From the NCBI GenBank assembly GCA_964607755.1, contig CAZSMC010000012.1, forward strand, positions 18,068-82,067: a stretch of DNA of 64,000 nucleotides. The letters are read 5' to 3'. Positions 25,850-34,853 of this stretch are shown here, in pieces. Origin of the DNA: CAZSMC01 sp964607755. GTDB lineage: Bacteria > Zhuqueibacterota > Zhuqueibacteria > Residuimicrobiales > Krinioviventaceae. The position numbers and the translations under genes are program-made. The notes beneath the pieces were generated by a model. The model had not been told where the DNA came from and did not search any database. It saw only the letters and a program-made list of their open reading frames with translations. The first letter of the stretch is position 1. Each line of letters starts with the position of its first letter.

Positions 25850-26474
25850 TTAAAAAGAACCGAATTTGAACACGATCTGCGCGCTCAAACCGGACAGATG
25901 ATCATCAGTGACATCGTGATAGTTGACACCAGTAACCAACCGATAGATACCGCCGACAGCGATCCGAAAAAAATCCGTTACATTCATTTCCACATTCACA
26001 CCAGGTTCAACGATAAAGAAAGCATCTCCCTCTGCTTTCCATTCGTCATTATCAATGTTTTTATAATAATTATAACTTACACCGCCTGCTCCGATGATAG
26101 AATGCAATTCATAATGGACCAGCCGGTCGGAATTGCGCACATAACCAAGATAAAGACCACCGTAACCAAAATCCATGCGATAATCTGAAAGAGGGTAATC
26201 GACAGGAATGAAAGATTTTTCCTATGTGGGATTGACTTTGTTAGCCAGCCCATAACCGCCGCCACCGATTACAAAAGTGTGATTGATAATCCAGCCGCCC
26301 TACGGGCTCCTTCCGTTACCCATTGGTATAAACTAATAACAGGGAATTCTAATTGTCGCTGGTGGGAAAAAATAGTTGACATTGATCAATCTGTCTGCTC
26401 AAAAGCGTTTCCTGCTGCGCAAAGGTTGGAATGGCAAAAAGTAAGCACAGCGAGATAGAAATAATCGTTTTCAT
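25850..26474 (-). pseudogene. Broken outer-membrane beta-barrel gene
   Basis: On the minus strand, AGGAGG and ATG at 26474 start a clean signal peptide (MKTIISISLCLLFAIPTFA) followed by QQETLLSRQID. The reading then degenerates. WIINHTFVIGGGGYGLANKVN is recognisable near 26200-26290, but stops (TAG in front of GGWIINH and TAG after KVNPT) and a frame change break the gene. The last 108 residues are open and end as a barrel strand (IVFKFGSF). Such small barrels are common FCB outer-membrane proteins. Several lesions over its whole length argue for decay rather than a single sequencing error. It lies just downstream of tonB. Confidence 0.72.
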
Positions 26475-26598
26475 ACATCCTCCTGTTGTTTTTTCAAGTT
26501 TGACAATCCCAGTACGAAGATGTGTAGCGAATGTTTCGGGAGAAATTAAAATTCATTTGCAGGATAACAGATGTGAGGAAAACGATTATTTCAACAGA

Positions 26599-27417
26599 TT
26601 ATTCAAGTTTGTAAATAAACGTGATGACGCCCTGTACTCTTTTCTGTTCTTCGCTTTCCGGGATAGCGTTGAAACGCCAGTCTTGAAGCGCCTGCATGGT
26701 GATATCTTCAAGCGTGGGATCGCTTTTTTTGACCGGTATCATTTGGCCGATCCGGCCGTCCGGCAAAACAGTAAAGCGAATTTTCACCACGGCCTCCCGT
26801 TGTAATCCCGAAGGATATTGCGGCAGATTTTTACTGACAATTTGGCGCTGTGAAGCTTCTCCTTCAATAGTAAACGGCGTATTTGAACCCTGACCTCCTG
26901 CCGTGCTTGTGGGGCCGGGTACCTGCTTGCCGGCAACATCACCTGACTCTGGTTCGGCAAAGGGTTTTTCCCCTTCCATTGTGGAACGGTCAGTGATCTC
27001 TTTTTCCCCGGAAGGCGTTCGTCGGCGTGTGCTGGTTCCTGTTTGTGAAGGTTGCGGGCTTAGTTTAGAGCGCTGGCGTTCCGAAAGTTCCGGTTCCTCA
27101 TCCTCCAACATGCGGCGCCTGGGTAAATCGATTTTATCCTGTTGGGCAGATTCTTCATTTTGGTCCGGTTGTTCCTCTGGTTCATCCTGCAAGGTTTGTC
27201 CTCTCTCATCTTCCTGTGGAGCAGGTTGAACTGGTTGTGCTGTGCGTCCGGACGATGCCCGGGATGCCGAAACAAAGCCGATTTCAGCGAATTCAGTGTC
27301 CGGAATCTGCACGCCCGATTCTAAGATGAGAAATACCAAAAACAGCACAAGATGAAAGGCAACCGAAACTAACGTGCCTTTTTGCATATTAGAAAGATTG
27401 TCGAGTAACTGTTTCAT
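26599..27417 (-). CDS. tonB: TonB-type energy transducer
   Basis: A 272-residue protein with one N-terminal membrane helix (about residues 14-33). A long Pro/Glu/Gln/Arg-rich periplasmic linker (about 50-185) follows, and then a C-terminal TonB domain (KNLPQYPSGLQREAVVKIRF, then LQDWRFNAI). It transfers proton-motive energy from ExbB/ExbD to outer-membrane receptors. It is last in a minus-strand operon behind exbB and exbD, with 10 bp from exbD. The linker is less proline-dominated than in E. coli TonB. Confidence 0.88.
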   Translation of the reverse strand: MKQLLDNLSNMQKGTLVSVAFHLVLFLVFLILESGVQIPDTEFAEIGFVSASRASSGRTAQPVQPAPQEDERGQTLQDEPEEQPDQNEESAQQDKIDLPRRRMLEDEEPELSERQRSKLSPQPSQTGTSTRRRTPSGEKEITDRSTMEGEKPFAEPESGDVAGKQVPGPTSTAGGQGSNTPFTIEGEASQRQIVSKNLPQYPSGLQREAVVKIRFTVLPDGRIGQMIPVKKSDPTLEDITMQALQDWRFNAIPESEEQKRVQGVITFIYKLE

Positions 27418-27427
27418 TTTATCACCT

Positions 27428-27829
27428 CTACACTCCGGATTGGGTTGCTATCATAAATCGTTCTGCCCCGGCCAGTTTGGCAATGTCCACAATTCGGATC
27501 GTTCGTTCCAGCGATAAATCCTTGTCCGCGCGAATGACAACGAGTTTTTCAGGATTGTCTCTGAGCGCTTTGCGCAACTCTGTTCCTAATTGCTGCTCGT
27601 TCGTCGCTTTTTGGTTCAGATAAATTTGCCCTGCCTGGGTTACGGTCAAGAAAATCTTATCCGATTCATCCTGCTGACCGGTTGCTGCTTTGGGTAACTT
27701 GACTTTGATGCCGGGCTGCACCACAAACGACGACGTGAGCAAAAAGAAAATAAGCAGCAATAAAACAATATCAGTTAAAGAAATGGTGGAGAACAGGACC
27801 ATTCGTTTACGCGAGGTTTCGATCTGCAT
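27428..27829 (-). CDS. exbD: ExbD/TolR-type biopolymer transport protein
   Basis: A 133-residue inner-membrane protein. One helix (about 15-35) includes SLTDIVLLLLIFFLLTSSF, with the key membrane aspartate in LTDIVLLLLIFF. A periplasmic domain ends SGV. It forms the proton-driven motor with ExbB. Its start overlaps the exbB coding end by 23 bp, so translation is coupled. ExbD versus TolR cannot be settled on sequence alone, but the adjoining TonB protein supports ExbD. Confidence 0.9.
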   Translation of the reverse strand: MQIETSRKRMVLFSTISLTDIVLLLLIFFLLTSSFVVQPGIKVKLPKAATGQQDESDKIFLTVTQAGQIYLNQKATNEQQLGTELRKALRDNPEKLVVIRADKDLSLERTIRIVDIAKLAGAERFMIATQSGV

Positions 27830-28448
27830 GGGCTTCCTCCTTTTCTAGCAATGTGTCCATTAACTCGGTTGAACTTTCCTGCATTTCAAAAACATGATTG
27901 CTGACTTTGGCTTGCAGCCAGTTGTAAAAAATCAATGCCGGAATGCCGACAGACAGACCAGTAGCTGTGGTAATCAAGGCTTCCCAGATGCCACCGGCAA
28001 GCACACTGGCATCCACACTGCCGCCCAGATTTTGAACTTGCATGAACGCCTTGATCATTCCGGTCACAGTACCGAGAAAGCCGATGAGGGGGGAAATGGC
28101 AGCGATGGTGCCCAACACACCAAGATTCTGTTCCAAATGATATACCTGCGATTTTGCCGCCGCTTCGATCGAGTCTTTGATTTCTTCCCGCGGCTTGTTG
28201 TGCTTGGCCAGTCCGGCAGCAGATATTTTAGCAATCGGCCCGGGGGTGTTTTTTGCCAGCATAATTGCATCGTCAACGCGTCCGCGCAGCAGCATGTTTT
28301 TCACCTGCAAGACAAATGTGTTGGTGTTGATTTTCATTTTACGAAGGGTAATGAGCCGTTCGATTAAAATGGTAATGGCGATAAGCGAACAAATCGCCAG
28401 GGGAATCATCATAAATCCCCCTTTGGCGAGAATCTGAAACAATGACAT
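27807..28448 (-). CDS. exbB: ExbB/TolQ/MotA-type proton channel
   Basis: A 213-residue inner-membrane protein with three helices. It carries the family motif in the second and third helices (IAAISPLIGFLGTVTGMIKAF, quoted in part, and ITTATGLSVGIPALIFYN). It is the stator-like proton channel powering TonB through ExbD. Length is typical. It follows the receptor-like barrel gene by about 100 bp on the minus strand and overlaps exbD. Confidence 0.92.
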   Translation of the reverse strand: MSLFQILAKGGFMMIPLAICSLIAITILIERLITLRKMKINTNTFVLQVKNMLLRGRVDDAIMLAKNTPGPIAKISAAGLAKHNKPREEIKDSIEAAAKSQVYHLEQNLGVLGTIAAISPLIGFLGTVTGMIKAFMQVQNLGGSVDASVLAGGIWEALITTATGLSVGIPALIFYNWLQAKVSNHVFEMQESSTELMDTLLEKEEAHADRNLA

Positions 28449-28547
28449 TCTTTTTTTCTCCTGTGTTCAGTGTTTAGGTTTTCAGAAAAGTTGTTATCCT
28501 AACGTGTTTTCTATTCAGTTTCCCTGTAAAAAATACAAATATCTGCT

Positions 28548-30275
28548 TTAAAATTGTGCCCGCACACCAGCAAGCATTTGAATGCCTGTCTCCTTATAGT
28601 GTTCCCAGAGCACATACTCTGCATCGAACAGGTTATGAACAGACACCAAAGCAGTTACATGCTTACTAAATTGTTTGCTGAGCTCGGCGTGCATCAATGC
28701 AAAAGGGGGCAAAGAATCGAGTGTGGTAATGTTCTTTCGCCGTTTTCCCATAATATCCAGAGACGATTCCAGATGCAAGCCCTGGCCGAGCTTGAAACGG
28801 GCACGAACCGGTATGCGAAACTCTGGCCGGTAAGTAATCCGCCCTATAGGCGATGAAACAAAGCTTTCCTCGACTTTGTCCCCAAAAGTAATAAAAGAGG
28901 CTTCTACACGAGTTTTCTCATCTATTTCAAACATAGCTCCGATACTCATTTCTGTGAGACGGGCGTCGAGTTTTATCAATTCAAAAAGATTGGTTGTCGC
29001 GCCAATATTGTCGTTTTCAGGCGCGTTCAATTGCCAGATGTATAACCGATTCATCCATTCACGTTGAAAACGTGCTTGAAGTTTCAATTTTTCGGTGATC
29101 ATTAAATCAGCTTTTACTTGCACACCAAGGTTTTTTTCTTCAGGCTTTAAACGAACCCGGTGAGCGAGGTATTTGTTCTGGTTCCACCATTGGAAAAACG
29201 TGTTGTAACGGTAACCTGTAGATACCAAAGCAGACACACCAAACCCATTACTGGGCATAAAATTAACCCGGGCAAATGGCGCAAGTCTGGCTTTAGTGGA
29301 TAGGGTGTCGGTTGTGGTGGATTGATACCGGGCACCCAAAGCTGCGGAGATGGAACGCGTAAACGGGTGAATCACTTCTGCGCCAATTTCGCCAAAAGAA
29401 TTTTTCAAAGCAGATGTATCATTGCGCGTTTCAAATGACTCGCGTAAAAAGTGACCGGTGGCGCAAACCTGGGTTTTGCCAAGATGGGCGATATAATCGA
29501 AATGCGCATTGTACCAAAAATCGTCAGTGACGTTGATTTTGGTGTCGCTGGTATCGCTCTGTAACGAGAGATTATGAACGGAAAAACCAATCCGGCCCTC
29601 GGAGAACGAATTAGGGGTAAAAAGCAAATCGCCGCTGAATTGACCGGTTGTGGCCGTTCGCAGACCTGAATTAGAGAAATAACCCACGTCATGCAAGCCG
29701 TACTGGTCGAGTGCATAGCTGCCTTCAATTAAGCTGGTTGCCTGCGGTGAAAGATTGACTTCTATCTGACCATCAAGCGCTCCGCGTGAAAACTGGCTGT
29801 TTTTAAACTGACCGGTACTGCGGTTAAAATGTCCATGTGCCCGGAATGACCCATCTGAGAATTTCTGCCAGTGACCAATGTCGGCAAGAATTGTGGTGAA
29901 AGACCCGCCTTTTAATCCGCTCCAGGTTCTCCGGGTTGCTCTATCGCTTCTCGGACCGGCTTGAGGTTTTTCAGCTTGTTTGCGAAACCAGGTCGTTACC
30001 GGATCATAGGGTGAATCTGGCTGCATCAGTGCGGGAGATTCAGGAATTGTTTTTTTATTTCCGGTTTTGCGGCGATAACTGTCCTTGCCTAAAATGAGCA
30101 CATCGGGCAGCTCGAGTTCTGGCTCTTTAGACTCTACTTTTTTTTCAGGTGCTGACTTTGTTGCTGTGGAATCTGTCGGCAAATCAAAACTTGTTTTTGG
30201 TGCTGATTTTTTCTGTGAGTAAACCGGAAGAACAAACAAAAGCGCGAAAAAAGGAATGAAATTTTTCATGTTCAT
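28548..30275 (-). CDS. TonB-receptor-like outer-membrane barrel without a recognisable plug
   Basis: A 575-residue secreted barrel. A signal peptide (to about residue 20, FVLPVYSQ) is followed by a Lys/Pro/Ser/Glu-rich segment and then LELPDVLILGKDSYRRKTG. Many alternating barrel strands follow. The C-terminus VHNLFDAEYVLWEHYKETG then GVRAQF resembles the end of TonB-dependent receptors. The usual plug domain of about 130 residues is missing, so it is shorter than normal receptors. It sits 24 bp behind the TPR gene and ahead of exbB-exbD-tonB. It may be an accessory barrel for the TPR protein or a receptor with a minimal plug. Confidence 0.72.
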   Translation of the reverse strand: MNMKNFIPFFALLFVLPVYSQKKSAPKTSFDLPTDSTATKSAPEKKVESKEPELELPDVLILGKDSYRRKTGNKKTIPESPALMQPDSPYDPVTTWFRKQAEKPQAGPRSDRATRRTWSGLKGGSFTTILADIGHWQKFSDGSFRAHGHFNRSTGQFKNSQFSRGALDGQIEVNLSPQATSLIEGSYALDQYGLHDVGYFSNSGLRTATTGQFSGDLLFTPNSFSEGRIGFSVHNLSLQSDTSDTKINVTDDFWYNAHFDYIAHLGKTQVCATGHFLRESFETRNDTSALKNSFGEIGAEVIHPFTRSISAALGARYQSTTTDTLSTKARLAPFARVNFMPSNGFGVSALVSTGYRYNTFFQWWNQNKYLAHRVRLKPEEKNLGVQVKADLMITEKLKLQARFQREWMNRLYIWQLNAPENDNIGATTNLFELIKLDARLTEMSIGAMFEIDEKTRVEASFITFGDKVEESFVSSPIGRITYRPEFRIPVRARFKLGQGLHLESSLDIMGKRRKNITTLDSLPPFALMHAELSKQFSKHVTALVSVHNLFDAEYVLWEHYKETGIQMLAGVRAQF

Positions 30276-30299
30276 AAAAAAACTCTTTCAATCGGATCG

Positions 30300-33200
30300 T
30301 TACAGTCCTGCCAGAGCATTGATTCGTTCTCTGGCCATGGTAACATATTCTTTTTCAGTCGGATAATCTTTTATAATGGAATGATACAGCCGCCGGGCAT
30401 CATCCAACCGGCCAAGCTCTTCATTGCACCGGGCAGCATTGTACACGGCACGCGCTGCCCACTGCGTTTGTCCGCCATACAAATATTTCACTTTTAAATA
30501 AGCCACAGCAGCGGACTGCAGATCATTTTGGCCGCGGTAGGCTTCACCTAAAAGGAACTGGGCTTCGGCGCTGAGTTCTTTATCAGCTTGATCGAGTACG
30601 GCGTTGAGTTTATCCATGGCTACCGGATACCGCTTGAGATGAATATAAACACGCGCCAGACCGATATCCGCCAGATGTTCTGTGCGGGGATCATTGGCCT
30701 GCTGATGGACTTTGTTGAAAAAATCCTGTGCGGTTTCATAGTCACCGTTATTCAAATGAGACAGACCGATTTTATAGGCTGCCTGGCCTGCGCTTTGTGA
30801 ATTCGCATACTCATTTTGGATGCGCCGGTATTTTTCCAGTGCTTTCTCGTAATCCTCACGCTCAAAATAGATGTTGCCTGCTTTTAATAACGCCTCGGGC
30901 GTTTGCCGGGCTTTTGGGTAGGTACGGTATTGATTTTCAAAAACGCCCAGCGCCGACTCGTCATCGCCCATGGCATGGTGGGCTGTACCGATATAAAAAT
31001 AGGCATTTTGTGCTGATTCTGTTTCAGGATATTGCTGCAATATGGAAGCGTATTGTGAAATCGCTTTATCGTATTCCTGCATGTTTGCTGAAAAATCTGC
31101 TTTTTGCTTGAGCAAACTGGCTGCTTTGCCTTTGTCAGTTACTTTTTGCATGAACGTGTCAATCACTGTCGACGCGGTTTCTGTGTCGCCTTTTTGCATC
31201 AGAGCCTGCTGCAGCCCGGTTACGGCATCGTCAGTTAAATCGCTGTCCGGATATTCGTTGATGACTCTTTTGTAATATTCGATTGACCGGTCATAGTTTT
31301 CCAGATTATAGTAGCAGTCACCGATGGCATAAATAGCATCGTCTAAAAGTGCGCTGCCGGGGAATCGGGTAACCAGACTCTCAAAATTGTTTATAGCTTG
31401 TTTGTAATTTTCCTGGCGAAAATGGACCCTGCCGCTCATGTAAAGCGCCTCGGATGCAAAAGCAGTGGGGGAGTAATTTGTATGAACTTTTTCAAAAGCC
31501 TGTTGCGCCGCACCGGGTTGACCGTTGCGGTAATAGCAATAACCAATCTGAAATTGCGCCTCGGCTTTAGCGCTCATGGATTCAGCGGTGTTGACTACTT
31601 TTTCGTAGGTCTGAATGGCTTGAGAATACGAACGGCCGTTAAACAGGGCATCACCCTGACGAAGCAAAGCATCGGTTTTGACCGAAGGATTGGACGTTCG
31701 TTCAGCCGCTTTGGCAAAAGCGCTGCCTGCCCGGGCGAACTTGCCGATTTCCTGGGCTGCATACCCGAGCCCGTAATAGGCGTCAGCAATGCGCTCAGAT
31801 TCGGGATATTCTTCAATGTAACGCTCATAGATCATAAAAGCCTGTTCGAATTTTCCGGCTTTGTAAAAAGATTCGGCTTTCCAAAACAAGGCTTTTTCTG
31901 CTTTATCGCTGTCCGGGTATTGACTGAGCACCTGGTCAAAAGCATCGATTGCTTTTTGAGGCTGATTTTGCTTGTAATAAATCCAGCCTATTTTATAGTT
32001 CGCAGCAGCTTTAATTTCAGACGAGTCGAATGTATCACGCGCTCCCTGAAATGCTTTTAGCGCGTCCGGATAATTTTCCTGGCCGAGAAAACATTCACCA
32101 ATCATTAAAGCGGATTCGCCGGCGACTTTAGAATCAGGATAATCTTTGGTGATCCTTAGAAAATTCTTTTTTGCCTTTTCAAATTGATTGTTTTTGAAAT
32201 CAAGAGACGCCTTTTCAAACATGGCATGTGGTGCGTCTTTCGAAGACGGGTATTTTTCGATGACTGTCCGGAAAGCCCGTGATGCCATGTCTTCATCACC
32301 GGCTTTGAGATAATTTTGTCCTGCCTGGAAAAAAGCCGAACCGATCAGGTCTTGATCGTTGCTCATATCAGCGACTTTGCGAAAAGCCTGAGCAGCGTCC
32401 AGATATTCATTTTGTTTGTTTAGCGCCCACCCCAAACTGTATTGCGCGTCATCTGCCCACTCGTTATCGGGCATGGACGCGATGATGCGATAAGCCTGTA
32501 TCGCCTTGTCGTACTGTTCCAGTTTGTAAAACGATTCACCAATAAAATATTGCGCTTCGCCTTTTAATTTGTTTTGGGGATATTTGTTTAACGCTCTGGA
32601 AAGCTGGGTAACTGCTCGTTCATAATTACCCTGTCCGTATGCCGTAAAACCGATACGGTAAGCGGCTTGCTCAGCCAGCTCGCTATCCGGGTGAAGTTCC
32701 ACGAGCCGGTCGTAAGCTTTCATCGCATTATCCCATTCGCCCCGCTCTTCAAAAATAAACGCTGCCGAATAAAACGCATAATCCGAAAGCGGACCTGTGG
32801 GGTCATTTTTATAGACTTTGGCGTAATATTTCAATGCAGTGGTCGTGTCTCCTGCGCGATATGCCGCCTCTCCGTACCAGTAAAGCGCATTGTTGTAAAG
32901 AGAGCTGTTTTTATGCTGGTCGAGAAATATCTCCAGCGCTTTCTGAGCGGCGCTGTATTCTCCTGCATTCGCCAGTGACTCACCGATACGGAACCGGGCT
33001 TTGTCGCGCATGCCAATAGCCGGGTAACTGGACAACAAATCGCGGTAGGCTGTGACCGCCCGGGTGTAATCGCCGGTTTGAAAATAACACTCGGCCAGTA
33101 AAAATTGTGCCTGTTCCGCTTTTGAACTTGACGGATACTTTTTTAGAAATTCTCTGAATTGATCGGCAGCGAGATCATACAACTGGTCGGTAAACATGCC

Positions 33201-33329
33201 TTTGGCAATCAAAAAAGCTTCTTCTGCAGGAGATGTTTGTGCCGAGGTTGGGGTGCCCTGCCCCAATAAGAGCAAAAGCATGAATAATAAAAGTACAAAG
33301 TTGGTTAATACATTTTTTTTCATGATCAT
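30300..33329 (-). CDS. Large periplasmic TPR-repeat protein
   Basis: A 1009-residue exported protein. The signal peptide has a long leucine run and ends near TPTSAQ. The rest is almost wholly tandem tetratricopeptide repeats of the YbgF/BamD style, with recurrent A-x-F-x2-G-x2-Y and YPDS turns (for example YPDSKVAGESALMIGE, YPDSDKAEKALFWKAE). Well over twenty repeats are visible. Such proteins are scaffolds for envelope complexes. It starts the operon TPR, barrel, ExbB, ExbD, TonB. The ATG at 33323 (MKKNVLTNF) is an alternative start two codons in. Partner unknown. Confidence 0.85.
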   Translation of the reverse strand: MIMKKNVLTNFVLLLFMLLLLLGQGTPTSAQTSPAEEAFLIAKGMFTDQLYDLAADQFREFLKKYPSSSKAEQAQFLLAECYFQTGDYTRAVTAYRDLLSSYPAIGMRDKARFRIGESLANAGEYSAAQKALEIFLDQHKNSSLYNNALYWYGEAAYRAGDTTTALKYYAKVYKNDPTGPLSDYAFYSAAFIFEERGEWDNAMKAYDRLVELHPDSELAEQAAYRIGFTAYGQGNYERAVTQLSRALNKYPQNKLKGEAQYFIGESFYKLEQYDKAIQAYRIIASMPDNEWADDAQYSLGWALNKQNEYLDAAQAFRKVADMSNDQDLIGSAFFQAGQNYLKAGDEDMASRAFRTVIEKYPSSKDAPHAMFEKASLDFKNNQFEKAKKNFLRITKDYPDSKVAGESALMIGECFLGQENYPDALKAFQGARDTFDSSEIKAAANYKIGWIYYKQNQPQKAIDAFDQVLSQYPDSDKAEKALFWKAESFYKAGKFEQAFMIYERYIEEYPESERIADAYYGLGYAAQEIGKFARAGSAFAKAAERTSNPSVKTDALLRQGDALFNGRSYSQAIQTYEKVVNTAESMSAKAEAQFQIGYCYYRNGQPGAAQQAFEKVHTNYSPTAFASEALYMSGRVHFRQENYKQAINNFESLVTRFPGSALLDDAIYAIGDCYYNLENYDRSIEYYKRVINEYPDSDLTDDAVTGLQQALMQKGDTETASTVIDTFMQKVTDKGKAASLLKQKADFSANMQEYDKAISQYASILQQYPETESAQNAYFYIGTAHHAMGDDESALGVFENQYRTYPKARQTPEALLKAGNIYFEREDYEKALEKYRRIQNEYANSQSAGQAAYKIGLSHLNNGDYETAQDFFNKVHQQANDPRTEHLADIGLARVYIHLKRYPVAMDKLNAVLDQADKELSAEAQFLLGEAYRGQNDLQSAAVAYLKVKYLYGGQTQWAARAVYNAARCNEELGRLDDARRLYHSIIKDYPTEKEYVTMARERINALAGL

Positions 33330-33447
33330 ATTGGCTCGATTGATTGGGTATTTTAAACTATCATATAGACGCGTTCACAGCATAATGGTTCCAACGTCAA
33401 TTAAATTTATAAACAATACAACTTTATCTTATAAATTGCAAGCAGCA

Positions 33448-33684
33448 TTTGTGTAAAATTGTGAAAGCTCACTGATGGGAGGAATCCTTGCAACATTATC
33501 AAATTGGGCTAAAGCCCAATTTTTTGAGAGGTCATTTTTACTTTACCCCGAGCTAAAGCTCGGGGCTATATTGTTGCCCCGATTTTTAAGTCGGGGCTAT
33601 TATTGAGATTCTTTAATAGGCACTTTAGTGTCCAAATATTGAAACTTCCAACCAAGACTGAGCTTTTACGTAAAATTGTGCAAA
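33448..33684 (-). repeat. MITE-like hairpin element, copy B (inverted relative to copy A)
   Basis: Reverse-complement copy of the 24206 element. Seen on the + strand, it has ATTGGGCTAAAGCCCAAT (33503-33520), CCCCGAGCTAAAGCTCGGGG (33546-33565), a CCCCGA...TCGGGG stem (33577-33596) and GGCACTTTAGTG (33619-33630). Differences from copy A often sit in loops or keep pairing, which suggests the structure is maintained. The ends are imperfect inverted repeats (TTTGTGTAAAATTGTGAAAG at the left and its counterpart ending GTAAAATTGTGCAAA at the right). It occupies the divergent promoter region between the TPR gene and galM, so it could carry or disturb their promoters. Confidence 0.8.
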
Positions 33685-33753
33685 TTTTTTATAGATTTTG
33701 TTAAATTTTTTTTGCATTTTAATGGGAGAATATGAAAAAGTAAAGGAGAATGT

Positions 33754-34791
33754 ATGCCACTGTTAGAGAAATCTTTCGGAAAAGTTAAAGGGAAAAATAT
33801 TCAACTGTTCGTTTTGAGCAACACAAATGGTTATCAGGCTCACCTCACCAATTATGGTGGAACGATTGTGAGCTTTTTTATGCCTGATAAAGACGGCACC
33901 AGCCAAAATATCTGTCTTGGTTTTGACAATCTCGAAGGTTATCTCGGAGATCAACCTTTCCTCGGCGGGCTTATTGGCCGGTTTGCCAACCGCATCAGCA
34001 GAGGCCGTTTTGAACTGGATGGCAAAACCTACGAGTTGGCATGTAATGAAAACGGTAAACATCACCTTCATGGCGGAAAGATTGGATTCCATAAAGTGGT
34101 TTGGGAGGCAACGCCGTTTGAAAGCCGCAACGAGGCGGGTGTGGAACTTTATTATCAGAGCGTGGATGGCGAAGAGGGTTATCCCGGTAATGTGGATGTC
34201 AAGGTGGTATACAGTTTGAACGATGAAAACGAGTTGAAAATCGAATATACTGCGCAAACTGACAAACCAACGCCAATCAACCTGACCAATCATGCTTACT
34301 GGAATCTTGCCGGCGCCGGTCTCACTAAAATTTATGACCACCAGCTCGAGCTGAAAAGCTTGAAATGCCTGGCTGTCGATGATGAGTTGATTCCCACTGG
34401 CGAGTTCGTCCAGGTCACCGGAACACCGCTGGATTTTCAGACTGAAAAGCGAATTGGCGACGATATCCACAAAATGGGTGTGGGATATGATCATTGTTAC
34501 ATCCTCGACCGGTCGACACCGGACCTGGAAAAAGTCGCTGCGCTTTATGAACCGTCGTCAAAAAGAAACATGGAAATCTGGACTACAAAACCAGCCATCC
34601 AGTTTTACTCGGGTAATTTTCTCGACGGATTAAAAGGAGCGGATGGAGCAGTTTACAATGTTCATGATGGTCTGTGCCTGGAAAGCCAATTTTATCCAGA
34701 TGCGGTTAATCATCCGAATTTTCCTTCAGCTATTTTGAGGCCGGATGAAATCTATCATCACACAACGGTTCATAAATTTTCAACAAGATAA
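33754..34791 (+). CDS. galM: Aldose 1-epimerase (galactose mutarotase)
   Basis: Interconverts alpha and beta anomers of aldoses. The 345-residue protein has the catalytic histidines in context: HHLHGG near residue 109 and NHAYWNLAG near residue 183. The general-base glutamate is in LCLESQFYPDAVNHPNFP. Length and the RFANRISRGRFELDGK motif match GalM. A GGAG site precedes the ATG. It starts an apparent operon with araB, araD and the isomerase, where it would supply the anomer used by the isomerase. Confidence 0.95.
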   Translation: MPLLEKSFGKVKGKNIQLFVLSNTNGYQAHLTNYGGTIVSFFMPDKDGTSQNICLGFDNLEGYLGDQPFLGGLIGRFANRISRGRFELDGKTYELACNENGKHHLHGGKIGFHKVVWEATPFESRNEAGVELYYQSVDGEEGYPGNVDVKVVYSLNDENELKIEYTAQTDKPTPINLTNHAYWNLAGAGLTKIYDHQLELKSLKCLAVDDELIPTGEFVQVTGTPLDFQTEKRIGDDIHKMGVGYDHCYILDRSTPDLEKVAALYEPSSKRNMEIWTTKPAIQFYSGNFLDGLKGADGAVYNVHDGLCLESQFYPDAVNHPNFPSAILRPDEIYHHTTVHKFSTR

Positions 34792-34853
34792 ATTCGAGAA
34801 AAAATATATTGTCTTTTTCCGCGAATTGATGAATAAATCAAAACGGAGAGCTT

